From Planctomyces sp. SH-PL14 (GTDB lineage Bacteria > Planctomycetota > Planctomycetia > Planctomycetales > Planctomycetaceae): DNA of 64,000 bases. Location of the stretch: assembly GCF_001610835.1 (NCBI RefSeq), contig NZ_CP011270.1, positions 2,126,001-2,190,000 on the forward strand, read 5' to 3'. Below, one piece after another: positions 15,745-25,509 of this stretch. The notes beneath the pieces were generated by a model, which searched no databases, was not told the DNA's origin, and worked only from the letters and a program-made list of their open reading frames with translations. Numbering within the stretch: position 1 is the first letter of the stretch; every line of letters starts with the position of its first letter. A program made the position numbers and the translations under genes.

Positions 15745-16475
15745 GCTGAATCCTCAAATCCCGTGAGTCGGGGGTTGTACGAGCGAAAGGCGAAACGAAA
15801 CCGAAGGCCCGAGGGCTGTGCTGTCACAGAGCAGCGGCGGCCAGACAGCGAGGCGGCCGAAAACGCCACGCCGCCCTGAAGGGGAGGGGAACGGCTCGTG
15901 GCGATAAGAGAATGTGGTCCAGCCGAACAATGTGATCTTGCCGAATGCGGCGAGACCGGGCACCATCACCGGGCGACTTCAACCCTTTCAGGCGTGCGCG
16001 CAACGGCGGAACTCCTTGCAGCGGCGCGAGGCTTCTTCCTTCCACCACGCGCTCTCCCCCAATGTGTCGTTGACCTGCCGGACCGAAGCAGCTCCCCCGC
16101 TCGTCCCGACACCGTCCGTTTGCGACGACCATTCCTTCGCGGCCCGTCGGCCACTGCCGGAACAGTCGACGCCGATTTCCCGGCCCCTCAACGAAGACAC
16201 GAGCGGCGCGGAAATCCACGCCCCTCGGCTGACTTCTGTGGAGAGACCTCTCCTGCGGGAAGGTCGGCAATCCGAATGATAGGCAGCAAATCCCCCTGCG
16301 CCAACTGACTGGCGAGAGATTTGCACTACGTCGCAGCCATCCATGCTGTCAAATGCGAAATCCCAACCCGGCCGAATTTGACGCGAGTTGGGATTGCTGA
16401 GAGTTTTCAGTCGTCAGCTTTCGGCTATCAGCAATTCGCAGCCGACCACCGAAAGCCATCAACCGACAACCGAAA
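15745..16475. other. 731-bp non-coding spacer between rplL and rpoB
   Basis: No open frame here resembles a protein on either strand. The rplL-proximal end (about 16400-16480) carries CAGTTTTCAGTCGTCAGC-type repeat words. A hairpin lies at 16286-16324. Since rplL and rpoB are normally co-transcribed, this stretch should be a long leader or attenuator region of rpoB and could hold a separate promoter or a small RNA; none is evident by eye. Confidence 0.5.
16286..16324 (-). promoter_or_regulatory. nested hairpin in the rplL-rpoB spacer
   Basis: Outer stem GCAAATC / GATTTGC encloses an inner CGCCA / TGGCG stem. There is no T-run on the minus strand, which argues against a simple terminator. Its place downstream of rplL suits a processing or attenuation structure; this is inference. 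Confidence 0.4.
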
Positions 16476-16874
16476 CTACTTGAGCTCGACCTTGGCGCCG
16501 GCCGCTTCGAGTTCTTTCTTGATCTTCTCGGCTTCTTCCTTCGGAGCGCCGGTCTTGACGGGCTTCGGAGCCCCTTCGACGAGGTCCTTGGCTTCCTTCA
16601 GGCCCAGAGCGGTGATCGTGCGGACGACCTTGATGACTTCGAGCTTCTTCTCACCGACAGCGGCGAGAATGACGTCGAACTCGGTCTTCTCAGCAGCGGC
16701 CGGAGCAGCGCCCGGGCCAGCCGGAGCGGCAGCCATCATGACGGCCCCGCCGCCAGCCGGCTTGATGCCGTGAACTTCTTCGAGGTAGTCCGCCAGGGCC
16801 TTGGCCTGGAGGAGGGTGAGGCCGACGAGCTTGTCGCCGAGTTCCGTGGTCGCCGAATCAAATTCCTTGGACAT
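16476..16874 (-). CDS. rplL: 50S ribosomal protein L7/L12
   Basis: 132 residues. N-terminal dimerisation helices ([22 protein letters not shown]), an Ala/Gly/Pro-rich hinge, and the C-terminal domain [45 protein letters not shown] with the conserved factor-binding surface. Forms the ribosomal stalk with L10, encoded 86 bp upstream. Ends [11 protein letters not shown] as is standard. Confidence 0.98.
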   Translation of the reverse strand: MSKEFDSATTELGDKLVGLTLLQAKALADYLEEVHGIKPAGGGAVMMAAAPAGPGAAPAAAEKTEFDVILAAVGEKKLEVIKVVRTITALGLKEAKDLVEGAPKPVKTGAPKEEAEKIKKELEAAGAKVELK

Positions 16875-16960
16875 GGTTCTCTCTCAGTTTTCGCGTGATC
16901 GCGTGTGTTAGGAATAAACAGAAAAACGAGCTCAGCTGGGATCGGAAAAGAGGAGCGCTC

Positions 16961-17515
16961 CTATGCGGCGTCTCCTTCCTTCTCTGCACCGGCCTTCTCC
17001 GCGCCTTCCTTCTCGGAGAGCGCTTTGACCTGACCGGAGAGATAACCTCCCGGTCCCAACAGGGCACCTGACAGCCGCGATGCCGGACTGAGAAGCAGTC
17101 CCGAAATCTTCGAGAGCAGTTCGGCGCGACCGGGGCTCTTGCTCAGATCCTCGACGCCCTTGGCATCCAGAACCTGACCATCGATGGCCCCGCCCTTGAT
17201 CGCGATCTCCTTGACGTCCTGGGACCACTTCACCAGCTCCTTGGAGAGCTGGACGACGTCTTCCCCACCCCACGCCAGAAGCGAGGGGCCCTTCAGGAGA
17301 CCGGCCATTTCGTCAAGCCCCGCTTCCCGCAGTGCGACGCGGGCGAGCGAGTTCTTGACCGTCGAAACACGGATCCCCTTCTGCACGAGAGACAGACGGA
17401 ACCGGTTGTCCACACTGGGCGTCATCTTCGACGTATCGAGCACGAGCATGTCCCGGCTCTCCCCCAGACGCTTCCGGAGGTCGTCGATCAACATACGCTT
17501 GACGACTTTACTCAT
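16961..17515 (-). CDS. rplJ: 50S ribosomal protein L10
   Basis: 184 residues starting MSKVVKRMLIDDLRKRL. The body shows LVQKGIRVSTVKNSLARVALREAGL and LLKGPSLLAWGGEDVVQLSKELVKW, the usual L10 rRNA-binding domain, and an Ala/Glu/Lys-rich C-terminal helix that binds L7/L12. The frame is open for 21 codons upstream of this ATG, but the upstream residues do not belong to the family. The C terminus (GAEKAGAEKEGDAA) is a longer charged tail than usual. Confidence 0.97.
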   Translation of the reverse strand: MSKVVKRMLIDDLRKRLGESRDMLVLDTSKMTPSVDNRFRLSLVQKGIRVSTVKNSLARVALREAGLDEMAGLLKGPSLLAWGGEDVVQLSKELVKWSQDVKEIAIKGGAIDGQVLDAKGVEDLSKSPGRAELLSKISGLLLSPASRLSGALLGPGGYLSGQVKALSEKEGAEKAGAEKEGDAA

Positions 17516-17608
17516 GATTCCAACGAGAGGCTGAAGGCTATGGGCTGCAGGCCAAATGGAGCCGACAGCAAAGCTCACCCGGCAGAGGACGCCGGGGCAA
17601 AACGAAAA

Positions 17609-18313
17609 CTAGGCCAGGATCCGGACACCCGGGGTCTGCGTCCCCGAGATCGTGACGCTGCGAACGTACTGCCCCTTCGAGGCGGTCGGCTTCAGCGTCT
17701 GGATCATCTTGAGGAGGGCATTGGCGTTGTCGGTGAGCTGCTCTTCCGAGAACGACATCTTGCCGACGATCGTGTGGACAATTCCGGCGTCATCGCAGCG
17801 GAACTCGACCTTACCGGCCCGGTATTCCCGAACCGCATTGGCGACGTCCATCGTGACCGTCCCGGCCCGCGGCGACGGCATGAGGCCGCGGGGACCGAGC
17901 ACGCGGCCCAGGGGACCGACGACGCCCATCATGTCCGGCGTCGCGATCGCGACGTCGAAATCCATCCAGCCTTCCTTGATCTTGTCGGCGAGCTCCTTGC
18001 CGCCGGCGTGCTCCGCCCCAGCCGACAGGGCGACCTGAACGTTCGGCCCCTGGCAGAAGACGACGACACGCTTCGACTTGCCAATCCCGTGCGGATAGAC
18101 GATCGAACCGCGAACGATCTGATCGGCATGCTTCGGGTCGACGCCGAGACGGATCGAGACTTCGATCGTCTGATCGAGCTTCGACGGCTTGATGCCGGCC
18201 GGGAGGCTCGTTTCGAACTTCTTGAGGGCGGCAACCGCCTTGGGGAGATCCAGGACGCCGAGCTTGGCAGCCTGCTCCTGAAGGAATTTCTGACGCTTGG
18301 AGAGCTTGGCCAT
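17609..18313 (-). CDS. rplA: 50S ribosomal protein L1
   Basis: 234 residues. [14 protein letters not shown]... with [32 protein letters not shown] and the signature [18 protein letters not shown]. It binds 23S rRNA at the L1 stalk and in many bacteria represses its own operon. Stop lies 94 bp upstream of the rplJ start; rplK is just upstream. Confidence 0.98.
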   Translation of the reverse strand: MAKLSKRQKFLQEQAAKLGVLDLPKAVAALKKFETSLPAGIKPSKLDQTIEVSIRLGVDPKHADQIVRGSIVYPHGIGKSKRVVVFCQGPNVQVALSAGAEHAGGKELADKIKEGWMDFDVAIATPDMMGVVGPLGRVLGPRGLMPSPRAGTVTMDVANAVREYRAGKVEFRCDDAGIVHTIVGKMSFSEEQLTDNANALLKMIQTLKPTASKGQYVRSVTISGTQTPGVRILA

Positions 18314-18360
18314 GATCCACCGACGAAAACTGTGTTCTAAAAACTTCGGGCCGCGGCCGA

Positions 18361-18786
18361 CTACTCGACGATGGTGATCCCCATGCTGCGGGCGGTCCCG
18401 CAGATGATCCGATAGGCGTGATCCATATTGGGGGAATTCAGATCCTTCTGCTTCGTCTTGGCGATCTCCAGGACCTGCTCCTTGGTCACCGTCCCGACCT
18501 TCTCGGTCCGGGGATTCGCCGCACCCTTGGCGACTTGGGCGTACTTCTTGAGAAGGACGGCCGCCGGCGGGCTCTTGAGAACGAAGTCGAACGACCGATC
18601 GTTGTAGATCGAGATCACGACCGGAACGATCATCCCGTTCAGGTCGCGCGTCGCGTCGTTGAACTGCTTGACGAACTGCCCGAGGTTCACACCGTGCGGT
18701 CCGAGCGACGTACCGACCGGAGGAGCCGGCGTTGCCTGGCCACCCGGGATCTGAACCTTGACCTCTGCGGTCTTCTGCTTAGCCAT
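18361..18786 (-). CDS. rplK: 50S ribosomal protein L11
   Basis: 141 residues with [37 protein letters not shown] and the C-terminal [33 protein letters not shown]. The Pro-rich N-terminal hinge is intact. It binds the GTPase-associated 23S rRNA segment. First ribosomal gene after nusG, 110 bp gap. Confidence 0.98.
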   Translation of the reverse strand: MAKQKTAEVKVQIPGGQATPAPPVGTSLGPHGVNLGQFVKQFNDATRDLNGMIVPVVISIYNDRSFDFVLKSPPAAVLLKKYAQVAKGAANPRTEKVGTVTKEQVLEIAKTKQKDLNSPNMDHAYRIICGTARSMGITIVE

Positions 18787-18896
18787 CGCCGTCCCTCTAT
18801 TCCAATCGCTCGGTCAACAACCGGTCGCTGCCAACAAAATCGCCGCTGTATTCTGAAACGTGTCCCCCGACTTCCGAGCACCGGAAGCGGCCAGCC

Positions 18897-19580
18897 CTAC
18901 ACCTTTTCCACCTGCCAGTGCTCAAGCTCCACCTCGGTCGGGCGACCGAAGATCTGAATCAGCACCTTGACCTTGCCGCTGGTCGAGTCCAGGGAGTCCA
19001 CGGTCCCTTCGAAGCTTTCGAAGGCCCCCTCCTTGATCTTCACGTGCTCGCCGACCGCAACGCTGAAGCGAACCTGCGGGGTGGCGTCCTTGGCCCCGGC
19101 TGCCGCAGCCCCTTCGGCGTCCCCTTCCACGGGAACATCCAGGCCGAGCATCCGCGAGACCTCGACATCGGACATCGGAATCGGCTTGCCGCCGGCCCCC
19201 GTGAAGTCGCCGATGCCGGTGGTGCCCAGGACGAGATACCACGTCTCGTCGTTGAGGTCCATGTTGATCATCATGTAGCCCGGAAAGAGCTTCTGCTCCC
19301 GGACCTTCCGCTTGCCGTTCTTCGTCTCGACGACCTTTTCGGTCGGAATGACGATCTCGCCGAAGTGCTCCTGGAGCCCCTCCATCTTGATCCGCTTCAG
19401 CAGCGAATCCTTGATGCTCTTCTCGCGGTTGCTCTGAACCTTCAGAACGTACCAGCGGAAAGGAGACTCCGGAACTGCCGCGGCGGCAGGAGCTTCCGGC
19501 GCGGACTCCTCCGGCGCAGCGGAGGCCGCAACGGCCTGGCCGTCGTGCGCGTCGTCGGTCGTGTCTTCCGGCTCGCTCAT
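18897..19580 (-). CDS. nusG: transcription termination/antitermination protein NusG
   Basis: About 227 residues from [10 protein letters not shown]. An acidic, Ala-rich N-terminal extension of roughly 45 residues precedes the NGN domain ([21 protein letters not shown] ... [30 protein letters not shown]). An inserted acidic/Ala stretch follows, then the KOW domain ([22 protein letters not shown] ... [18 protein letters not shown]). NusG contacts RNA polymerase and ribosomal S10/Rho. Start is uncertain among TTG 19598, ATG 19592 and ATG 19580. The insertion between NGN and KOW is longer than in E. coli. Confidence 0.95.
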   Translation of the reverse strand: MSEPEDTTDDAHDGQAVAASAAPEESAPEAPAAAAVPESPFRWYVLKVQSNREKSIKDSLLKRIKMEGLQEHFGEIVIPTEKVVETKNGKRKVREQKLFPGYMMINMDLNDETWYLVLGTTGIGDFTGAGGKPIPMSDVEVSRMLGLDVPVEGDAEGAAAAGAKDATPQVRFSVAVGEHVKIKEGAFESFEGTVDSLDSTSGKVKVLIQIFGRPTEVELEHWQVEKV

Positions 19581-19717
19581 GGGGGGGAGCATTTTCAACG
19601 AACGGTTAAATTATTTCAAGCCACAACGATTGCGTTTTCTTGACGTTGCGGCATAGGCGACAACGGCGCCCGCATCAACGGCCCGCGAATCCTTCGCAAC
19701 GACCCGTACCGCCAACC

Positions 19718-20155
19718 TCAGGCGCTGATTTCCAGGAACCCGATGAGGCGGAACAAGGCGACCCACAGGTAATCGCAGATCGCCAGGTAGGCGCCGAACA
19801 GGAACATCACGCCGACCACCACCATTGCGGCGCGACGGAGGTACTCCCAGCTCGGCCAGTTGACCTTGGCCATCTCCGCTTCAACGGAGATCAGGAAGTT
19901 GGCGAACGGCGGGTAGTTGACGATGCGGTACGCGCCCCAGGCGGCCACGGCCGCGAGAGCCACCGGAACCCCGAGGTTCACCGCGCGAGGCGCGTCGCTC
20001 AGGAGGGTCTCCTTGAGCCGCCAGCAGCCAACGACTGCCAGCGCGAAGATCGCCACGGCGGTCGCCTGACGAACCAGCCGCCCTTGCGTCCGCTTGAAGA
20101 TCCCGGTCCCGAAGAACGCGGAGAACATCGATTGATCGTCCAACGCCTTCGACAT
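19718..20155 (-). CDS. secE: preprotein translocase subunit SecE
   Basis: 145 residues. Two predicted N-terminal TM helices (VAIFALAVVGCW, LGVPVALAAVAAWGAY) precede the conserved SecE core: amphipathic EAEMAKVNWPSWEYLRRAAMVVV and the last TM GVMFLFGAYLAICDYLWVALF. Three TM segments as in gamma-proteobacteria rather than the single-TM form of many bacteria. Gene order tRNA-Trp-secE-nusG-rplK is the widespread arrangement. Confidence 0.94.
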   Translation of the reverse strand: MSKALDDQSMFSAFFGTGIFKRTQGRLVRQATAVAIFALAVVGCWRLKETLLSDAPRAVNLGVPVALAAVAAWGAYRIVNYPPFANFLISVEAEMAKVNWPSWEYLRRAAMVVVGVMFLFGAYLAICDYLWVALFRLIGFLEISA

Positions 20156-20204
20156 GGACTTCCGTTCGCTTGCTTGTCGCCAGGGACTCGATTTCCGAAT
20201 TGAA

Positions 20205-20277
<73 letters not shown>

Positions 20278-20361
20278 CTGAAGGAGCTCTCCAGCCTTCG
20301 GTTGCCAGTTCTCAGCCAGAGACCCTGACTGACGACTGAAAACCCTCGACTGACGACTTCC

Positions 20362-20517
20362 TCACTTCTTCCGCGATTCCTTGTGATCGGTGTGCTTGCG
20401 GAGCTTCTTGTTGTACTTCTTCAGCGTCAGCCGCTCGGTGCCGCGCGTTTCCTTGGGAGTCCGGTAAGTGCGGAGGCTCGTTTCCGTGCACTCGAGCCAG
20501 ACATATTCACGGGCCAT
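20362..20517 (-). CDS. rpmG: 50S ribosomal protein L33
   Basis: 51 residues starting MAREYVWLECTETSLRTYR, then TPKETRGTERLTLKKYNKKLRKH, the L33 core. It lacks the two CxxC pairs of zinc-binding L33, so this is the zinc-independent form. Placement between tuf and tRNA-Trp/secE is standard. The ATG at 20517 is chosen because upstream residues do not fit L33. Confidence 0.96.
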   Translation of the reverse strand: MAREYVWLECTETSLRTYRTPKETRGTERLTLKKYNKKLRKHTDHKESRKK

Positions 20518-20713
20518 GATCGACTCCAACCGCCTGACGCAGGCGTCCTGATTCTGGAAGACCACAAAGGCCGCCGGGCCCAAACCCGCCAGCCTTCGCG
20601 ACTGCTTTCACTGATCCGCTGAGCGGACGCTCTTCAATTCGTCCGCCGCCGGGACCATTCATTCGATTTCCCGCCGGGATTCACTCCCCGCGGCAGCCGG
20701 CGATCCGGCAAAG

Positions 20714-20744
20714 CCGAAACCCGGCGAAGATCGCCGGGCTTCGG
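20714..20744 (-). terminator. hairpin after tuf
   Basis: On the minus strand CCGAAGCCCGGCG and CGCCGGGTTTCGG flank a 5-nt loop, 12 bp after the tuf stop. Only a short T stretch lies in the descending arm and none directly follows, so it may terminate weakly or act in processing between tuf and rpmG. Confidence 0.5.
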
Positions 20745-20755
20745 AAGTTCAACAA

Positions 20756-21952
<1,197 letters not shown>

Positions 21953-21998
21953 TTCTCTTGCTCCAACTCCCAGTTACGAATGGTTTTCTGCGAATACG

Positions 21999-22015
21999 AC
22001 AGCCGACTCGGCTGT
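21999..22015. promoter_or_regulatory. palindrome in the tuf leader
   Basis: ACAGCCGA-C-TCGGCTGT, 8-bp arms around one central base, between tRNA-Thr(GGT) and tuf. It could be an RNA hairpin with a 5-nt loop or a protein site. No partner protein is suggested by the context. Confidence 0.35.
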
Positions 22016-22098
22016 TCGATATGGACTCACGGGCGTCCTGGCACGTCACTGGAAATCTAAACCGCGACCGACGCCGACACGACCGGCAACATACCGGA

Positions 22099-22171
22099 AG
22101 CTGCTGCTGGGATTTGAACCCAGGACCTCGTCCTTACCAAGGACGCACTCTACCAGCTGAGCTACAGCAGC
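22099..22171 (-). tRNA. tRNA-Thr (GGT anticodon)
   Basis: 73-nt cloverleaf. Acceptor GCTGCTG / CAGCAGC, D arm GCTCAGCTGGTAGAGC, anticodon arm CGTCCTTGGTAAGGACG with GGT, T arm CTGGGTTCAAATCCCAG, discriminator T. CCA not encoded. Equivalent in position to E. coli thrT. Confidence 0.96.
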
Positions 22172-22245
22172 AGAGAGTTTTCGATTTTCGGCCGCTCGCC
22201 CCCAGCTTGAAACTGAAGACGGGAAACCGATCACCGACGACTCAC

Positions 22246-22316
<71 letters not shown>

Positions 22317-22475
22317 AGGGGGAGAGCTTTTCGGCAGCCAGCACCTGGTGGCCGGCCAGGGTCACTGGACGGCCCCTTCGCCTGGCGGGCGGAAGGCTCG
22401 AACAAATTGTCCTCGTCAGTCTTCGCCGCAGCCATTTCTGGCTGAGAGCGGGTTCCCGACGGCGAGTTACATCAG

Positions 22476-22557
22476 TGGGGAGAACAGGATTCGAACCTGT
22501 GAAGGCAGAGCCACCAGATTTACAGTCTGGCCCCGTTGGCCGCTTGGGTATCTCCCC
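22476..22557 (-). tRNA. tRNA-Tyr (GTA anticodon)
   Basis: 82-nt class II tRNA with a long variable arm. Acceptor GGGGAGA / TCTCCCC, anticodon arm CCAGACTGTAAATCTGG with GTA, T arm ACAGGTTCGAATCCTGT, discriminator A. Equivalent to E. coli tyrU. Confidence 0.96.
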
Positions 22558-22685
22558 GATTTTTCCAACCGGGCGATTCACCCGGATCTGTCAATTTCGG
22601 ACTGGTCGTCGCCGACCGTTCATTTCGAACCGGAACACCGTCCCGGCTCCGCCGAACCCGCGTTGCCGCAAGTTCGGTTTCCATC

Positions 22686-22759
<74 letters not shown>

Positions 22760-22790
22760 GGGATCGTGTTTCGACGCGGAAGGGGTCGAA

Positions 22791-22818
22791 ACTATATCGT
22801 TCCGGACCTCGTCTGCAA
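22791..22818 (-). promoter_or_regulatory. sigma70-type promoter of the tRNA-tuf cluster
   Basis: On the minus strand TTGCAG, 16-bp spacer, TATAGT, 31 bp ahead of tRNA-Thr(TGT). It is a close match to TTGACA/TATAAT. It is the only strong promoter seen upstream of this block. Confidence 0.75.
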
Positions 22819-23243
22819 GTGGAACACCGCCTGCAAGGGGAACGCGTTCGCCAACCGCGGATCGCGGTTTCGAACTGCGGGCTCAACGAAAGGCCGAAAA
22901 GTATAAGGACGGCCCGGGGATCTCTGCAAGCGCGTCGCGGAACGGCGCGATTGCGGATCGTGCTGGCCCCCAAAGTTTTCGGTTTCCTGGCCCGCTCTGT
23001 CCCGTCATTCGGCCTCCAGCCCCCCGATTCGACCGGCCGCCGCCGCCTCTCGTTTCCCTCGGCCACGGCGAATCGACGGAACTGCGTCCTCCACCGGCCA
23101 GGACGAATTATTCCAACAGACCCGGCCAGGTGAACACACGGCCACAACCGCCCGCGGACGACCGCCGCGCCATGCGTCGGAACTCGCTGGCAAAACCGGT
23201 AGACTCCCGACACAGACACGCGACGCGCCCCTCAGGTTCCCCC
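22819..23243. other. intergenic region between tRNA cluster and DUF3050 gene
   Basis: About 425 bp with no convincing gene. The frame upstream of the DUF3050 ATG is open for 38 codons but its residues look random. The stretch should hold divergent promoters; beyond the one at 22791-22818 I see no clear motif. Confidence 0.4.
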
Positions 23244-24032
23244 ATGTCCACGCCCAGCCCGCTGGCCCAGATCGACGCCCGCCTCGTACCTCTGCGGGGC
23301 CGACTGCTCTCGCACCCCGTCTACGACGCCATCCGGGACCTCGCCGGCCTCACCACCTTCATGGAGCACCACGTTTTTGCGGTCTGGGACTTCATGTCCC
23401 TCGTCAAGACGCTCCAGCGGCAGCTGACGACGATCACCGTGCCGTGGACCCCGCCGGCCGACCCGATCAGCGCCCGGATGATTAACGAGATCGTGCTGGG
23501 AGAAGAGACCGACCTCGACGACGAACAGCGGCCGCTGAGCCATTTCGACCTCTACCGCAGCGCCATGACGGAAGCCGGGGCCTCCCTGGAAGGGTCCGAA
23601 AGCCTGATCCGGGAGATCCGGGCGGGGACCCCGCTCGAGCCGGCGCTCGCCGGCCCCGCGATTCCCCCCGCGGCAGCGGAGTTCGTCCGGCAGACCTTCC
23701 GCATCATCGACTCGGGCGACATGCCGACGATCGTGTCGGCCTTCGCGTTCGGGCGGGAAGACCTCCTGCCGCGCGTCTTCCGCAGGCTGGTGGCGGACAT
23801 CTCGCAGCGGTTTCCCCATCGGCTCGGGCGATTCCTGTACTACCTCGACCGCCATATTTCGCTCGATGGCGAAGCGCACGGCCCCCTCGCGATGCGGCTC
23901 GTGACCCGGGCCTGCGGCGACGACCCCGAGCTCTGGAAACGGGCCGAGGAAGCCGCCGTCGCGTCGCTCGAAGCCCGCATCGCCCTCTGGGACGCCATGG
24001 CGGCAAAGATTTCCGCTTCCACTCCAGCCTGA
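23244..24032 (+). CDS. DUF3050 domain-containing protein
   Basis: 262 residues. The hallmark stretch LTTFMEHHVFAVWDFMSLVKTLQRQLT near residues 38-65 and later FGREDLLPRVFRRLV and FLYYLDRHISLDGEAHGPLAMRLV identify the DUF3050 family, an all-helical group that looks like the heme-oxygenase-like fold (family knowledge, not tested here). Conserved His residues (HH near 45, the DRHISLD and EAHGP region) could bind metal or heme. Biological role unknown. ATG 23244 begins MSTPSPLAQIDARL; the longer upstream frame is rejected. Confidence 0.82.
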   Translation: MSTPSPLAQIDARLVPLRGRLLSHPVYDAIRDLAGLTTFMEHHVFAVWDFMSLVKTLQRQLTTITVPWTPPADPISARMINEIVLGEETDLDDEQRPLSHFDLYRSAMTEAGASLEGSESLIREIRAGTPLEPALAGPAIPPAAAEFVRQTFRIIDSGDMPTIVSAFAFGREDLLPRVFRRLVADISQRFPHRLGRFLYYLDRHISLDGEAHGPLAMRLVTRACGDDPELWKRAEEAAVASLEARIALWDAMAAKISASTPA

Positions 24033-24281
24033 TCCGGCGGGCCTCAAAGTCTTCCCAGGCTGCCTCGCCGCGTGCCTCGCGGCCATGCAAAACGCTACAT
24101 CCGCCGCGGACGCGCCGTTTTTCGGTATTCCTGCCCGCCGGCACCGGACGATGTCCAGTAGGACGACGGAAAGTCCGGCGGAGCGAGTTCGCCTGGACGC
24201 CTCCCGCATTGAGTTACCGAAACCGGCCCGACGGGACAGCCCGCACCCCTTCCTCACGGCCAACGCGAGGCGGATGGATTC

Positions 24282-25094
24282 ATGGAAGAGCACAAACCGC
24301 GAATTGCAGGGACCTGGTCTCCTGCTGCCGGCCCGTGGCTGGAGATCGTCCGGGGGAAGACGAGCTTTCCCTGCCGCCCGATCCAGAAGGACCGGTTCCT
24401 GATCGGCGCCGGCAGCCAGTGCGACCTCCAGCTGGGAGGGACGTCGACGCCGATGCTGCACTGTCTGATCCTGGCCACGGAGACCGAGGTCTCGATCGAA
24501 GCCTTCGTCCCCGCTCCGTCGCTGCGGATCGACGGCGTGGCGACGCGTTCAGCCGAACTCCTGGGGGGAGAACTGATCAGCATCGGCGGCGTCGACCTGC
24601 GGTTCCACGCCCGACCGGCGACCGCCAGCTCGACGCGGTCCGCGACGCTCCGCGAGCGGTTCGACGCCGCTCATCTCTCGCCGCCGGAATCCGCCGACGA
24701 CACGGCCGATCCGGCGGACATGACCATGCCGCAGCTTCTGGACGCTCTCGAGGCGGAGATCGAGCGGGTCAGTGCGTCCGAAGAGCGGCAGGAGCTCGGC
24801 GCGATGGCCCTGCTGGAAGCGGTTCGCGGGGCCGCCGACGAAGAGGTCTCTCCGGAGTTCGCCCCACTGGGGGAGGCCGATACCGCCCATGAGTTCGCCA
24901 CGCTGCCGATCGACACGGAAGCACTCACGGAGCGGGAGGAGCAGATCCGGGAGTTCGGCGAAGTCCTGTCCGCCCGGGCCACGGAGCTGGCCGGGATCCA
25001 GGAACGGCTTGCGATCCAGATCGACCAGGTCCGCGAGAAAGTCCGCCTGATGGAGCGGCCCGACGACTCGGAGCCGCTCCGGATCAGTGCGTGA
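24282..25094 (+). CDS. FHA-like domain protein with C-terminal coiled coil
   Basis: 270 residues. Residues about 20-110 look like a forkhead-associated domain: RFLIGAGSQCDLQLGG (strand and phosphothreonine-site Gly-x-x-x-x-C-D), then MLHCLILATETEVSIEAF, LRIDGVATRSAELLGGELISIGGVDLRF. The conserved SxxH is replaced by PMLH, so phosphopeptide binding is uncertain. A Thr/Ser-rich linker follows, then a long acidic helical region (LTEREEQIREFGEVLSARATELAGIQERLAIQIDQVREKV) likely to form a coiled coil. No signal peptide. Repeat copy C begins about 57 bp downstream. Confidence 0.7.
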   Translation: MEEHKPRIAGTWSPAAGPWLEIVRGKTSFPCRPIQKDRFLIGAGSQCDLQLGGTSTPMLHCLILATETEVSIEAFVPAPSLRIDGVATRSAELLGGELISIGGVDLRFHARPATASSTRSATLRERFDAAHLSPPESADDTADPADMTMPQLLDALEAEIERVSASEERQELGAMALLEAVRGAADEEVSPEFAPLGEADTAHEFATLPIDTEALTEREEQIREFGEVLSARATELAGIQERLAIQIDQVREKVRLMERPDDSEPLRISA

Positions 25095-25150
25095 ACGGCC
25101 GGAGTGATGGCGAGGCGCCCGAAGAGGTCAACACTCGCCACCTCGAACAG

Positions 25151-25481
25151 CGTCCTGGCAGGCACGGTTCTGCCAGCTCAAACACAACGTGCCACGGCAG
25201 CCCGGGGTCAAGGGGGCCTGTGTTGTTTCTTTGGCCCCCTTGACCCCGGAGGCGCTTTCGTTGAGGAACCGTGGGACACAACGGACGTCCCCTTTGAGCA
25301 AACGGCGTTGAGGACTCACCGCTCGCCCTGAAATCACAGCCGGTTGGTGAGGGGACATCCGGCACGCTGTCCGCGATTGGACACGAGATCCTTCAGGCAA
25401 CTCTCGACGGCCAGGCCTCCGGCGGGCAAAGGAGCGTTGCCCCTCTGCACTCCCCACCAGGGGGGCCCCCTGGACCCCAGG
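25151..25481 (+). repeat. dispersed 0.3-kb hairpin-rich element, copy C
   Basis: Full-length plus-orientation copy. Its 5' hairpin is enlarged to 17-bp perfect arms CCGGGGTCAAGGGGGCC (25202-25218) / GGCCCCCTTGACCCCGG (25233-25249) with loop TGTGTTGTTTCTTT. Other copies except H have only a 3-nt loop here. It has the GACGGCCAGGCCTCC subtype and a 3' CCAGGGGGGCCCCCTGG hairpin. Confidence 0.9.
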
Positions 25482-25509
25482 TAAGGGGCGCACCGCCGGA
25501 CCACATGAT

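Noticed and set aside
16961-17578. N-terminal extension of rplJ to an upstream start
   Set aside because: L10 homology begins at MSKVVKRML; the extra 21 residues read from a spacer.
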